This document shows positions 47,471 to 59,181 of a stretch of 64,000 nt of DNA, in pieces. The notes beneath the pieces were generated by a model. The model had not been told where the DNA came from, did no database searches, and saw nothing but the letters and a program-made list of their open reading frames with translations. This DNA comes from Fasciolopsis buskii (taxonomy: Eukaryota > Platyhelminthes > Trematoda > Plagiorchiida > Fasciolidae). The position numbers and the translations under genes are program-made. How positions within the stretch are numbered: position 1 is the stretch's first letter; each line of letters begins with the position of its first letter. The stretch is taken from assembly GCA_008360955.1 (NCBI GenBank), contig LUCM01002940.1:1-64000 (forward strand), in the 5' to 3' direction.

Positions 47471-50400
47471 CTGAAAACGATTTGCACTTTCACATAAATG
47501 ATAAAAGAAGTAAACAAGATGAAATAGTCAATATTTCAGACAAGCTTGCAAAACTGCTTTATGACCAAAACGATCGGTTTCGGGTTTTAAAGTTACTTAA
47601 TCGAGTAACTGTTTGAAGCTTTCCATGTCATTGATTATGGGCTTAATCATAGTGACCAGGATCAGTCACTGTCGTGAATTGATCCAAAACTGTGCTTTCC
47701 GCCAGCGCCCCCATAACCACCAGTCAGTACTGTGGAGTGGGAATGTGAAAATCGCAGGCGCAAACCCTGGAACCGCCGAATGCATTGGAATTTCGGTGTT
47801 GGTTAACCTAACAATGACCCAAACCACAAAAATGTTACGCTTTCTACAGCTAGTCTGTCAAGTTGGGCCCAACGAGATCGGTTGGAGATAATATGTGTTA
47901 CAACTCTTCGCCGCATTCAGCAAATTCGAAACATTTTCTCATCCGCACAGTTGCGTGATTTGCCATTTCCCAACCGCCTTTTCATTGTTTCGCCTCTTCT
48001 CTCCCTCTCGTTAGGGTTGACGGTGCTTTGAGATAATGACTGATACCCGAGGACTTTGTTACAAAGTTACCGATTGTCGAGAATGAGCTGAGACTGCTGA
48101 GGATAACAGAACACGTAAAAGAGGTTTTAGTGACAAGTGGTCAGGCGAGTAGTAATGAAGCTAAAATTTCTTTGAGTTTGTTTATTTTGAATTTCAAGAA
48201 AAAGTGATGTGAAAGTGAAGTATGAGACAGGAGACTTTGCTTTTTCAGTTCGAATATCCTGTTGCACAATACCAACTAAGAGGGGGAGTATTCAAGACCA
48301 CATAACCACTATTCTCTAGTGCAAATAAACAACCGACCGGTGATTGTAATAAAATCATAAAAATGTATCATTCTCCTTTGTTTTCCAGCAAACAAGATGG
48401 CTTTTCCTGTCATACTTTTTCGGAGATTTCTGGACAGGATTTTTCCAACAGATTTTCATTAAAGAAGCTACGGTGTATTCTGATGCGTCCGATGGTTTCT
48501 TTAGTGGCCTAATTTTCAAATCGCGCAAAGAAATAATGGCCGACCAGTCAGAAAATGAGAAATGAGATGAGTGTCCGACACTAATTGACAAACCAACTGC
48601 TTCGAAGAGGCATAACATCCTTGAGACGGCGGATCAGATGAATTCGCATGTGCGATGGAATTGCACAGTGCTTTGCAAGTGTTTATTCTAATAATAGCAT
48701 TTGTGAATGAGCTTCTGTATTAAGCGCAAAAGCGCCATTTCTCCTTAACAACGTTCATCCCTCAGCCTGTTTGTTTGTCCGATCATCTATCATTTAGCCT
48801 ATCTGTCTGTCTGTCCCGTTAATGGCCTATGGTCTTGTGATTGGCTGATGCCCATCCTCTTGATGCGCTTCAAATAGGCCCCATTCTTTTCGCTCCGTTT
48901 CTTGTTCTTTGTAGATTCACTACTTCTGATTAGGACCGTGTCGCCCAGACACAAGATTATTACCCGTTTTTTCTGCCTGCCAGCATTGATTGGTGGTCTA
49001 GTCGCCTCCCGCTGTTTTTGTAAGAGGACCACGTATTGTGATCTCGTTAGCTCTTACATTCTTCTTTCTTGTCGGCCTGTCAATCAGTTATCTACTCAAA
49101 CTATCGCTTTCAGACTGAGAAAGAGAGCTTTGATTGAAAACTGCAAGTGGATGAGATGAACAGAGTACGTACTGAATTGGAGTTTGTAACATTTGCATCT
49201 AATTGCCAAACAGTTGCCAATTATGTGATTCGTCCTATTTTTCCCGAAGAGCAAAGATTAGTTGAACACTCGGTAAAAAGGCACCATGATGCCAATGGCC
49301 AGAGAATCAGTATGTGCCATGGAGAACCGGTAGATAATTGTGCAGCGTACACTGAACAACACTTATTGCCATTCATTTCGAATCCTGTAGTAAAAAATTC
49401 CTCCATGCATTATTGCATGGCACTAAGACGATTAGGAGTTATTCTGATTGCTTTTCGTAGATCGTGTCCGGTTTCTTCGCATTCATCTATTTCGATATTT
49501 CTAGCCGCGTTGTTCCCATCTAGGGTCCTATCGTGTGGGTCAGTTGGATGTCGTCTTCTAGCCGCCTGGTTGGCACAATGTTAGCGGATTTTATTGCTGA
49601 AGAATATTAACGAACGAACGTAGTCCTGAAAAGCGTCGGACTTGGGAAAAGCAACCATTAGTGTCACTTGCGTCGAAAAAGTGAGACAGAAATTTAAACA
49701 GTTTGAGTTCGGTAAAATAGGTTAGGGATTTATCCGGCGCTGACTGATGCTTACTGTCTCACATCTTCATTGGCAAAGCTTGTGCATTTGGGTGTTTGTG
49801 CATTCGTGTACGGGTCAGAGGTCAAATAGTGAATTGCTATCAGCTTGGAGCAAATTCAAGTGTGTGTGGTGCATGTTTGAAAGGTTGTAGGGCGAGCAGC
49901 GATCAAGGGTACAATTCCTTATGCGGTTGTGTAAAAAACGCCGAAAAATCCTTCAGATCGTTTAAAACCCAACCAACCCAACTTAAACGACATTTGGAAT
50001 TTGTTTTAACCCATCCCCATCTCCGAAACACCGAGCACTGCGACACATACCAGACCGCTTGACTTCGTTTAGATCATCGTTAGCGCCCCATCGACCCTGG
50101 CGTAGTTCTTAAAGTTTGGTTTTTCACGCAACCAACTGACTTTGATACTACTTTTCCTTTATTTTCATTCGTCGACCTTTAAGTAGAGCTTCGTTCGAAC
50201 TGTCTCCTCAAGTCTGAGGTTTGATTTGCTAAGCCTCTGAAAATTTACAAACACAATAAGGTAAAATACCACAAAGCGCTTGTCTTTTCGATTTTAAACT
50301 AATCAGCTGCGCGTTACCGGATGGAAGGCTGAGACAAAAAGGTTCGAACCTTCTAATGTGTTCTTGTGTCTGCGTCTGACCGTCTGTCACACCCCAGACG

Positions 50401-52213
50401 AGGAAAACTTAGATGGCTGAAATTTAAGATAGTAAAACTGAGGTGCATCACGGGACCAGTGGGGAGCAGATGCGTGCATACAAGCACATTGGAAGCAGCA
50501 GGAGATCAAACAAACGTCGGACAGTGGTCAAATTCTTTGAAGTTTCGTGCCGTTGCTTTAGCTTTAAGGTTCTGAGAAAACGTGGAATGTTCAAGCAGTT
50601 TTAGGATTTCCTTGGCAAGCTTCTGGTATTTTGAAGAAATGTCTACGTGCATACTGGTCCGACTGATGTCCAACAACGGTTTTCGCCCGATTCCCGAAAA
50701 TGTGAGTAACAATGTGGAGTTTGTGAAATTTAATGAAATATTTCAGAAACCTGTTTGTCAACTGTGTATTGCGAACATTTCGCCCCATTCATACACGTGG
50801 CACGGAGACTAATGGAACTGTTTACACAACAGGAGAAATAAGCATTAAGAATTGAAGCCGAATAGAAGCGAATCACGAACCGGTCATGCGAAAAGCGCAC
50901 TAGGAATCAAAGGTCTTTACGCGGCTTGACACTTGTCATTTTTGTTCTGATTGGGAAGCCACACTGCACTATTCTGGGTAACTGTACATTGCAATGTACC
51001 GAGGCAAAGAGGCTCTTTTGATGTCTTCATGTCTTATGTTTATGTTTTGGTGGAAATAAACTGGAGCGGGGTCGGAATTGGATCAAAATGGCTGTATTTT
51101 CAATCCATCGATCCACCGGAAACCTTCTTACGAACCCGGACAGTAAAACAGATGCCGAGCCATAAAACCATGTTAAAACAAAAAAAAAGATTTATAACGG
51201 CAAACCACTAATATTAACATGAATTCTTCAAAATTTTGTTGCATTTTATAACCAGTCACATTGTTCTAGCAATAAAATTTCTTTAGAGATCAAAATTAAG
51301 TGAACAGTTAACGGAAAAGGAGTTGCTGCATTTGTTTTGATCAAGGGACAAATTATTATTTGAAAAAACCTCTAAGCCTAACACACCTCGTGAAAATTTG
51401 TTCGATCATCTAATAGTCCCGCAATTTTGTAAGACGCTTTTGATAGCTTGTTCAGTCTGACTGAAAGGAAAATATTTCCCAGACGGGATCCGATCGATAA
51501 TCTGGGGAAGATTGGGAGAGGAAAGAAGCTTGGAGCAAAAAAATGCGTTATTCTTTACAAAAATAAGCATAATGAATAGGGCAGCAAAATATGCTATCTC
51601 ATACAAATCAGCGACAATTGATCGGTTATGAAGGTGGAAAGATGATGTGAACTTCGACAGTCCACATCTCGCTATCTTTGGTCACACTTCGAATCTCGCA
51701 CTCGACAAACGATCCCGAGAAGCTTGCAAAACTCCATACTATTGTCGTGTAACTACTGAGTAAATCTAAAAGAATATGTATTTCAATCAGTACCTTGACG
51801 GATTCGGTACATGACTGAATGGCTGCCTTATTCAACCGGTATTTAAGATTCAAGTAAGACGCTTCTTATTTGGAACATCTCACGTCTAGATCTGTCATTC
51901 TTAAACATCTGATTTGGTTCAAAATTACTAGTTATTCATCTCAAACAAGTACTTGTTTTAGGAGCAAATTAGTCCGTGGACGATCAGGTCACTTTGAAAC
52001 GCCGTACGTAGATCCGCGTCGTTTTTTCCCCAAATGTCGTTCCAAAAAACTCAGTTCACATTTGTTTATACTTCCTCGGCTTCTCTCGCATAGGCAGTAA
52101 TCATTTTTAACTGCCCTCGATCAGCCAGACCAATATGAAGAAAACTAATTATCTTATGGAACTGTGAATATCTAATGAGTGATTGATATTAACTGTAAAA
52201 CTGTTGTTGATGG
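47471..52213. other. No supported gene
   Basis: 50506-50712 (-) encodes a Lys/Leu-rich helix-like peptide (KYQKLAKEILKLLEHSTFSQ) ending in TGA, and overlaps a plus frame with a GTGAGT donor at 50700. Neither is resolved. Confidence 0.3.
48740..49110 (+). other. Pyrimidine-rich stretch with CTGT repeats
   Basis: The plus strand is C+T-rich (CTATCTGTCTGTCTGTCCCG and similar). A 145-codon frame (49147-49584, +) follows but has no recognised motif and turns hydrophobic/Ser-rich in its last third. Confidence 0.3.
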
Positions 52214-52282
52214 TTATGAAAATGTTTTGAGCAAAATAATTGAAACACTTTTGTAACCGGAAGTTAATAGGCTGTCTGGCTG

Positions 52283-53096
52283 NNNNNNNNNNNNNNNNNN
52301 NNNNNNNNNNNNNNNNNNNNNNNNNNNNNNNNNNNNNNNNNNNNNNNNNNNNNNNNNNNNNNNNNNNNNNNNNNNNNNNNNNNNNNNNNNNNNNNNNNNN
52401 NNNNNNNNNNNNNNNNNNNNNNNNNNNNNNNNNNNNNNNNNNNNNNNNNNNNNNNNNNNNNNNNNNNNNNNNNNNNNNNNNNNNNNNNNNNNNNNNNNNN
52501 NNNNNNNNNNNNNNNNNNNNNNNNNNNNNNNNNNNNNNNNNNNNNNNNNNNNNNNNNNNNNNNNNNNNNNNNNNNNNNNNNNNNNNNNNNNNNNNNNNNN
52601 NNNNNNNNNNNNNNNNNNNNNNNNNNNNNNNNNNNNNNNNNNNNNNNNNNNNNNNNNNNNNNNNNNNNNNNNNNNNNNNNNNNNNNNNNNNNNNNNNNNN
52701 NNNNNNNNNNNNNNNNNNNNNNNNNNNNNNNNNNNNNNNNNNNNNNNNNNNNNNNNNNNNNNNNNNNNNNNNNNNNNNNNNNNNNNNNNNNNNNNNNNNN
52801 NNNNNNNNNNNNNNNNNNNNNNNNNNNNNNNNNNNNNNNNNNNNNNNNNNNNNNNNNNNNNNNNNNNNNNNNNNNNNNNNNNNNNNNNNNNNNNNNNNNN
52901 NNNNNNNNNNNNNNNNNNNNNNNNNNNNNNNNNNNNNNNNNNNNNNNNNNNNNNNNNNNNNNNNNNNNNNNNNNNNNNNNNNNNNNNNNNNNNNNNNNNN
53001 NNNNNNNNNNNNNNNNNNNNNNNNNNNNNNNNNNNNNNNNNNNNNNNNNNNNNNNNNNNNNNNNNNNNNNNNNNNNNNNNNNNNNNNNNNNNNNNN
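52283..53096. other. Assembly gap
   Basis: 814 consecutive N. Frames crossing it are not interpretable. Confidence 1.
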
Positions 53097-53206
53097 GTTG
53101 CGATTAAGGCATTCATTTCGCCTACTGGTGTTGTACAGTCGGCAGTGGGGAAGTTAAATGCTGAAATCCAAGCCAACGTAATGAAACCTAGCTTTATTTT
53201 GTCCAT
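53097..53206 (-). CDS. Candidate first exon encoding a secretory signal peptide (cut by gap)
   Basis: ATG in a favourable context (AAAATGG). MDKIKLGFITLAWISAFNF has a short basic n-region and a hydrophobic core of about 13 residues, and then PTADC offers a plausible signal-peptidase site before TTPVGEMNALIA. The frame is open up to the gap at 53096, so the mature protein is unknown. It could be a secreted or lysosomal protein or a membrane protein. Confidence 0.45.
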
Positions 53207-54102
53207 TTTATCTCACTTCATTTTGTCAATGTGATCAACTTTCCCCGGGCTGCGATGAATGAAATCAGCACAGATAATCTGGCCTGGTTTGGTGTTCCTC
53301 AGAAGCTTTCATTTTTCAGTGTCCTAGTGTAAACTGGCTTATTCGAGTTTGGGTGGGGTGAATTATTTGGCATAAAATTGAAATGCCCTTTCCGAATTCA
53401 AACACAAACTGGACTGATGTGCAGTCGACAGAATCAAAGCCTCACGTGTGCAGCATTCGGGTATCAGATCAGAAATATCGTTTTGTTTTCGACTAGTCTG
53501 AATTCTATAACCGCAAACTTCCGGCCGTGGTCAACTGACGCACTGGTCGAGTACTGAACGAAGTCACACAACTAGGAGGCTACTTTGTTCTTCTTTATTT
53601 CAACAGTGTGAAGCTTCTCCGGTCAATCACATGATTTATCAGCTAGTATAAGCAAGCGAAATCACCAAAATCCAGGTGATTCATCCTCACAGGAGTCGAT
53701 AATTATGAATAAAGACAGATGACCTGAAAAAACCAGCAATGAATGAGTTCTGTTTTATGCACAGGCATTTTTATCGTTTAATACATCCTGGCCACTGATC
53801 ACTAGATTTGGGTTGCATTTAAAAGTTAAGATTTGGGTTGAAATGAAGAATATTTAATCAGCGGAATTAGAGTCGTCGATGAAATTCAAACGAGATTACC
53901 AAACCGCTTTGCCGGGTTGCACAATTTACACGTGATGCACCTGTTTGCACCGCGTTTTGTCCAGAATATTCTAATTGTTCAGCTTGAGATTACGGCTGTT
54001 AAACAGTAGACCAGGATTACCAAACGAGGACCAGCACCTGCTAAATGAGGATTAGATTCCATCGGTTAGCAGGAAAACCGCGCTAAACTATTGCCTATCA
54101 TT

Positions 54103-54255
54103 CCGGTTGGTCTAATGGTAGACAACTTATAACCGTTCGTCCCCATGCATAGGGTGGGTGCGATTTATGTCCTAGTTATGGTAGGATTCCAGTGCACTTC
54201 AGATTACGCAGGATAATTAAAAAACAGCTGTACAGCCTTTTCATGGTTTTTCAGT
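54103..54255 (+). mobile_element. Decayed tRNA-derived SINE
   Basis: GGTTGGTCTAATGGTAGACAACTTA (tRNA-like head), CCGTTCGTCCCCATG, then AAAAAACAGCTGTACAGCCTTTTCATGGTTTTTCAGTGCTG, parallel to the copy that follows at 54303. Confidence 0.5.
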
Positions 54256-54302
54256 GCTGTGTTTCTGCATAGATATAACGTGACAAATCATCTAAATTTT
54301 TT

Positions 54303-54482
54303 TCTAATGGCTAAGGCGTTCGACTCAGAATCGTTCGTCCTTGTTCGGGTTCGCGTCCCAGTTCGGGCGCGGTGGATATGCACTGCTGATGATTCCTAAC
54401 AAGGATGAAACAGCTGTACAGTGCTTCCATGGTTTCTTTATGGTGAGCTGAGCCATGACATCACATGGTGAATTATTTCATG
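54303..54482 (+). mobile_element. tRNA-derived SINE, best copy in the window
   Basis: TAATGGCTAAGGCGTTCGACTCAGAATCG (head), TGTTCGGGTTCGCGTCCC (B-box), then GATGATTCCTAACAAGGATGAAACAGCTGT, GTGCTTCCATGGTTTCTTTATGGTGAGCT and GACATCACATGGTGAATTATTT. Confidence 0.75.
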
Positions 54483-54496
54483 TAAACATCTAAATT

Positions 54497-54502
54497 TTTA
54501 TT
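54497..54502 (-). promoter_or_regulatory. Candidate polyadenylation signal AATAAA
   Basis: AATAAA on the minus strand, about 90 nt downstream of the exon at 54591-54713 and in the right orientation to end that gene. Confidence 0.3.
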
Positions 54503-54590
54503 GGCTGAAGTAATAAAATTCCCTTAATATTTACATATGGCTCACCTTTCATTGCGTTCCCTTTCATCAGAACAAAAAGAAAAGATGTAC

Positions 54591-54713
54591 CTGTGAGGCC
54601 ATATGCTGTTGACGAAACTGGGAAGTAGGTGAGCAAAACCTGTCTTTGCTTTTCAATGAACTGATAATATATCGCCTGATCATTTGTTCATCCCACCTAC
54701 TATCAACAGTTAC
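54591..54713 (-). CDS. Unknown gene B, 3' coding exon
   Basis: Strong acceptor (GACTATTTTCTTGTAG), 41 codons in phase 0 (VTVDSRWDEQMIRRYIISSL, then KSKDRFCSPTSQFRQQHMAS Q) to CAG|GTACAT. It joins the exon ending at 54860 in phase across a 146-nt GTAAGT-TAG intron. If the last donor is not used, the frame ends eight codons later (VHLFFLF, TGA). No family recognised; the peptide is basic and polar. Confidence 0.48.
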
Positions 54714-54859
54714 CTACAAGAAAATAGTCAGCAGCATGAACAAGCACCGAGTCAGTATTTTTGTCACTGTCACGTAAAGCAGAGAGCATGAAAATAAGAA
54801 TGCTGATGAGTTAATTAAACGAAGAGTATCGGAAAAGAACCTCATTATGTCACACTTAC

Positions 54860-55157
54860 CTGTCGTTTTATACGCACAAAAAATGGGAAGCGACTGCTCT
54901 TAATTCGTCTCTTAAGTCTCCAATCAAATCTCTCGACTGCTATCACCCTTTCTCACAAACCTTCTCGGGGAAGATAAAATTGAACAGAAACGTATTTGTA
55001 TTTTAATAAAAATTTTCTTTTTTCTTGGTTTTCTATGATTAACACACACTGATTGCTCGAAAAATCGGCTGGAGTAATCAATGTGACGTAATCACGATTT
55101 CGTTGTTCCTCAATAGGAGTAGTAGATACGACGAGGCATGACCCGCTATTCATACAT
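54860..55157 (-). CDS. Unknown gene B, upstream coding exon with an in-frame TGA
   Basis: Opens after GCTAATTATAG and reads MNSGSCLVVSTTPIEEQRNR, DYVTLITPADFSSNQCVLII, ENQEKRKFLLKYKYVSVQFY, LPREGL, then TGA (54953-54955), and continues in the same frame ERVIAVERFDWRLKRRIK SSRFPFFVRIKRQ to a strong donor (ACAG|GTAAGT). Two readings are possible: separate exons either side of the TGA (the second opening at AG near 54951 or 54938), or one exon with a stop. Removing GTTTGTGAG...GATAGCAG (24 nt) would restore the frame, but that is short for an intron. A phase-2 exon at 56045-56088 could precede it. The first half alternates beta-type hydrophobics; no family recognised. Confidence 0.42.
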
Positions 55158-57632
55158 CTATAATTAGCATGTTTCAATTAATATTCAGGTTTAAGGCCGA
55201 ATGAACAGCATAAATCAAGGAACTCAGACAATATTCCGGGTGACACGAAACAACTGATGTCAAGCCTTAATTCTCACCGTTGTGTTCCTTAAACGAATTA
55301 GTGCTAGAGAAAAAACGCGTTGGCTCGATATTCGGATTTCCAGTGCGTCCAATACACAAGCAAAAGTGCACAAAAGTTTGCCGATATTCTCATCCTCCTT
55401 TTTAGTACAGCCAAGAAATCAGTAGGGATGAAAAATGGAAAGATAGCTGATTAACTCCACAGTTCGATTGTACCATTTCAGAGGCACAGAAATATCATTA
55501 ATATTCGTAGAGACTCTCGGAAACAGATCACGGGGATGTGTCATATGTTTCGCCCTAGTGCGCCCATTCTCGGGCAAAACATTGCTGCCGTAGTGATCAG
55601 AGACGAAAATGACTTGGGTTGATTAGGTGTACAATTAGTAAACGGTCATTAGATTGACAACAAGATCTGGTGACGTTTTGTTTAGTCTTAGGATTCATTT
55701 GGTGCCAATTACCATCAACGGACATTCATATTAATAGAGACCAACTTTAACTCTGGTAATAAAGGGTCATTCGAAGAAATAGCGAGATAAGCAAAACGCC
55801 AACAATTGTTGACTGAACAAAAGTGAGTATAAAATGACCAGCAACTGAACGATGTGATAACAGGCTACAGCCTGGACAACTAAAATCGATGAGGCCTTTG
55901 AATGCCTTGTTCGTCTGAAATGTAGCGATGTACGATAACATCGAAGCAGACCTGTTTGACAATGAAAATCGACATAAATTCTCATGAGAGTTGGCATCTT
56001 GATATCTTTTAAAGATGAAACTATTAATCACCGCTCACACTTACAAACAGAATAAAGAGCTCATTCCTTTATGGCCGCGGGTGATTATCTGTAGTTTGCA
56101 TTATAGTTCCGCCAGTTAACAATTGAAGTCATCCACGCATTTACAGCTCAGTTTTTAGATCAAGCGACTCAGTAAGGCGTTACTACCCTTTATGAGTGGG
56201 TTTGAAATAAATTATTTCCATTGTTTACTAACTATTTAATGCACTGATTCCAAGGAAAATCTTAATCCCAGGCTTCAGACGGTGGAGGTTTAGTGTCTAT
56301 TGGAGACCATCCTATGGTAAGCTCGCTTACAAATACGAGTGATTTTTGACCGTCATAAGGAGCTTTCGACAATCACTGGTTTCCTTTTGACCCGCTCTTT
56401 GTGATTAAGCAGTTTAATCGATTCACTCACCAGGTTATTGGTTTACGGCATTAGTTCCCGACATGCATTGAAGAGCTGGCATTACTTCTGCCTACTTTTG
56501 CGAAATGGATAAACCTTCGGCGTTTCAAAGCAGCAAATCTAATGCGGCGTTAAAATTTTGACTCTCCGACTTCGATGTTAAATGTGGTAAAAATTCCACT
56601 ATCGTTTTAACGTCCTAGACTGACTTAGCGAGCTGAGCATCCCATTGTATGTAAGGATCCTAATATGCCTATCCCACGAACTGCTTGCTCTATTTTTTAT
56701 CTTTTGGCTTTGATTTCTCTTTTATTTAATTAGTGCATTGACATTGTTGATCATTTTAAGGGAGATGGGCCCGGCCAACAGAATTCTTATCAAATAAGGA
56801 ATTTGATTGGGCCCAGGAGAATCTGGACTCGCGGCCTTCATTTGGAAGTGCCGTGATGTTTATGGCTTGACCGCTAATGCGAAATGGTCTGTCAAGATCG
56901 AATTTCTACTTTTGGGTAAGGATAACCAGAGATTTTGCGTCGAATAAAAATCTCATTTATCTTCTTCGTACCGACGAATCAATGGCACATTCGGGAAGTT
57001 ATGACCTTCTGATTGGCATGTCTACACTTTGATCCCTAAGGCGCCTCTGTCAGGATGTTTAGAAACAGTCCGGGCGAATCCTCGGCAGCCAGTCGTGGGG
57101 TATGGAGAATAAAACCGTGCTAGTCGCCACAGGTCATATCGAAGGGATCTTTGGAGTGCTCGACATTTACAAGTACACAGCACAGTTAATGCATGCAATG
57201 AAATAGCTTAAATAGTTAGCACACTCGTTTTGGAAGCTAATTGTTGGCAGTTCCATTTTTGGTTCATACTGATGGTGCTCAGGTAGGAAGAAGAAAACTG
57301 AATTTTCGAAAATTTCAACCGTGAACTGTTGTTGCTATCGTGAAATTCTACAGTCGATCACAGGTTTAGCGAACGGGGATAAGTAGGACGCATTCACGCA
57401 TGAAAGTTGAGAGGACTGGGCGAATCACTGTCCTCAAAAATTTTTGCGAGTAAAACGCTCGTCCCGTCATTCATGGACAAGTGTCTGTGAGCTTCTTTCA
57501 GTTTCTGGGGAATAAATGTTACACTTGTGACAGTTGGGAAATAACTGGTAAAAGAAAAAAAATAACAGTCAATAACATATAATTTCTCGTTTTCTCCATT
57601 CGTGAAATCTAACATTCATTGTCACTTGCTAG
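55158..57632. other. No supported gene
   Basis: 55747-56031 (-) contains a hydrophobic run (HFILTFVQSTIVGVLLISLF) but no acceptor was settled. A tRNA-like relic lies at 56815-56890. Confidence 0.3.
56815..56890 (-). mobile_element. Decayed tRNA-like SINE head
   Basis: The minus strand reads GCATTAGCGGTCAAGCCATAAACATC ... GAAGGCCGCGAGTCCAGATTCTCC. Confidence 0.4.
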
Positions 57633-57695
57633 ATTTGGACACTGAGAATGTGTCCAGCGAAACAAAGGCGACATTTTTCGTTTGACTTTGTCCGC
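57633..57695 (+). CDS. Candidate gene C, exon 1 of three
   Basis: Acceptor TCATTGTCACTTGCTAG, 21 codons in phase 0 (IWTLRMCPAKQRRHFSFDFV R), donor CGC|GTATTT. Joins 57988 in phase, but the donor is weak and a second frame is open. Confidence 0.2.
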
Positions 57696-57987
57696 GTATT
57701 TCAACATTTGTCTCTAGACGTCAGCAAGGGTTGAGCTGGGCTGAACATAGGTTGGGTTGGGTTTCCGAAAACATTTTACATTTCCAAAAGTTCCGGTTAA
57801 TTCCTCGTGAACAGTGCTGCAAAAAGACGGAAAATATCCGGCAGTTTTGCACTATGATCGTAAATCTGAGAACTTCATGTGGAACACCTTCATTCGGGCA
57901 ACCTGTTTGAGAACCGATTGATAATCTTTCGAGCAACGTGATACATTTCACCTAAAACCTCTTCCTGGCACACGTGAATAAGTACAG

Positions 57988-58049
57988 GTTTTCCTAATTG
58001 AGATGATTGACGAGTCTGTTTTTCCGATTGCATTCATCGATTTACAAGG
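57988..58049 (+). CDS. Candidate gene C, exon 2
   Basis: 62 nt between GTGAATAAGTACAG and a strong donor (CAAGG|GTAAGT). The only open frame over the whole exon reads VFLIEMIDESVFPIAFIDLQ in phase 0, leaving phase 2. A different frame is open through the following intron from 58007, which weakens the case. Confidence 0.32.
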
Positions 58050-58168
58050 GTAAGTTTTGTTTTGATTTGTTAAAACGGTTGCAATGCTTGATCAGAAATG
58101 AAACCTCACAACTAATCAAGTCTATTCGGATTTTTTGTCTTTTTATGCACTGGCAAACACTTTTTCAG

Positions 58169-58262
58169 CCTGGTTATTTCTATTTCCTATTGCATGATGC
58201 CATTGTTACTAGAAACGCATAGTTTTAGGGATCCAGACAATATATGGGAAATATACTACCTT
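58169..58262 (+). CDS. Candidate gene C, exon 3
   Basis: Strong acceptor (GCAAACACTTTTTCAG). The phase matches exon 2 and gives LVISISYCMMPLLLETHSFR, then DPDNIWEIYYL to CTT|GTAATG, or stop two codons later. Partly hydrophobic. Unassigned. Confidence 0.28.
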
Positions 58263-58312
58263 GTAATGTGAATCATCTCGGCGTTATGGCTATTTTTGAC
58301 CCGGTATTAGAC

Positions 58313-58525
58313 TTATTTGAAGATACTCAAAGTGGAATTTCTGTCAATCTTTGTTCTAGCACATAAAGATGGTGCAACCAGACACGATTCTTGTTGCTGA
58401 TGTCCATAGTCCACTGTCTTTTGTTTGAGTCTACCGATCTTCGGCGAAACTGGATGACTTGACTGCGCCTCCTGTGACTCAGTATCAGTGACGTTTGTTA
58501 GAATAACAAAAAGGCACAAAATTCC
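58313..58525 (-). other. Unassigned open frame, polar after a short hydrophobic start
   Basis: The minus strand reads GILCLFVILTNVTDTESQEA, then QSSHPVSPKIGRLKQKTVDY and onwards to TAA. It resembles the end of a secreted or single-pass protein, but there is no ATG and no clear acceptor. Confidence 0.2.
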
Positions 58526-59024
58526 AGTTGTATTCCAGGTTCACACACAACAAAATTTTTGTATGAACTTATTTTACCGGAAAGCAAAAGAGACTAATCC
58601 ATGCTTTCTTTGGTTTACACTCCGATGCATGTGACTTATTCCACTCGACTGATCGCAGTTTCAATCTTGTTGGAAAGACCATGAGACACGACCGAGATCG
58701 GGTACTATAAAAACGAGGAACGAAATGACATGAGCAAATAAACTTGACTTGTACTAGATGATAGATATGTGTTTCTTCCTTACGTGCCTAGAGGATAAAC
58801 GGCTTGTCGAAATCGAACCGAACTGATGTTAGAAAATCTAAGGTTGCTGTTACCGACACTGACCTGGAGATCCAATTACTCATAGGTCAACGCATCATTC
58901 CAGCAGTCTGATCGTGCTGAAGTACGGTCCTATATAAATCAGTCATAAACCTTACGTTGACCAATATTTGACCAAAATCAAGAGAAAATATAAATTGATC
59001 AAACTGAAACGTTTCCAGCTTCGG

Positions 59025-59121
59025 CGGAACTCGAACTCACGCATGTATGCACGCATGAGCGTAGCTGAAGCATTTGCATGGCGTGTGCCCTACCAATCAA
59101 GCTACAAGACCATGCCGAATG
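59025..59121 (-). mobile_element. tRNA-derived SINE head
   Basis: The minus strand reads GTCTTGTAGCTTGATTGGTAGGGCACACGC (A-box region) and GCGTGAGTTCGAGTTCCGCC (B-box). Spacing is longer than a tRNA by one repeat of CATGCGTG-like sequence. Confidence 0.5.
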
Positions 59122-59181
59122 GTGTTCGGACAGTTTCCTTAAGGATCACTATTTATCCACTAACACTGATCAGATACAGCA

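Noticed and set aside
49147..49584. 145-codon open frame on the plus strand
   Set aside because: No domain, signal or splice pair; the last third is low-complexity hydrophobic/Ser sequence following the pyrimidine-rich tract. Left unannotated as a gene.
52214..53206. Very long frames spanning the N block on both strands
   Set aside because: They are open only because N has no stops. Only the real sequence at 53097-53206 was kept as a candidate.
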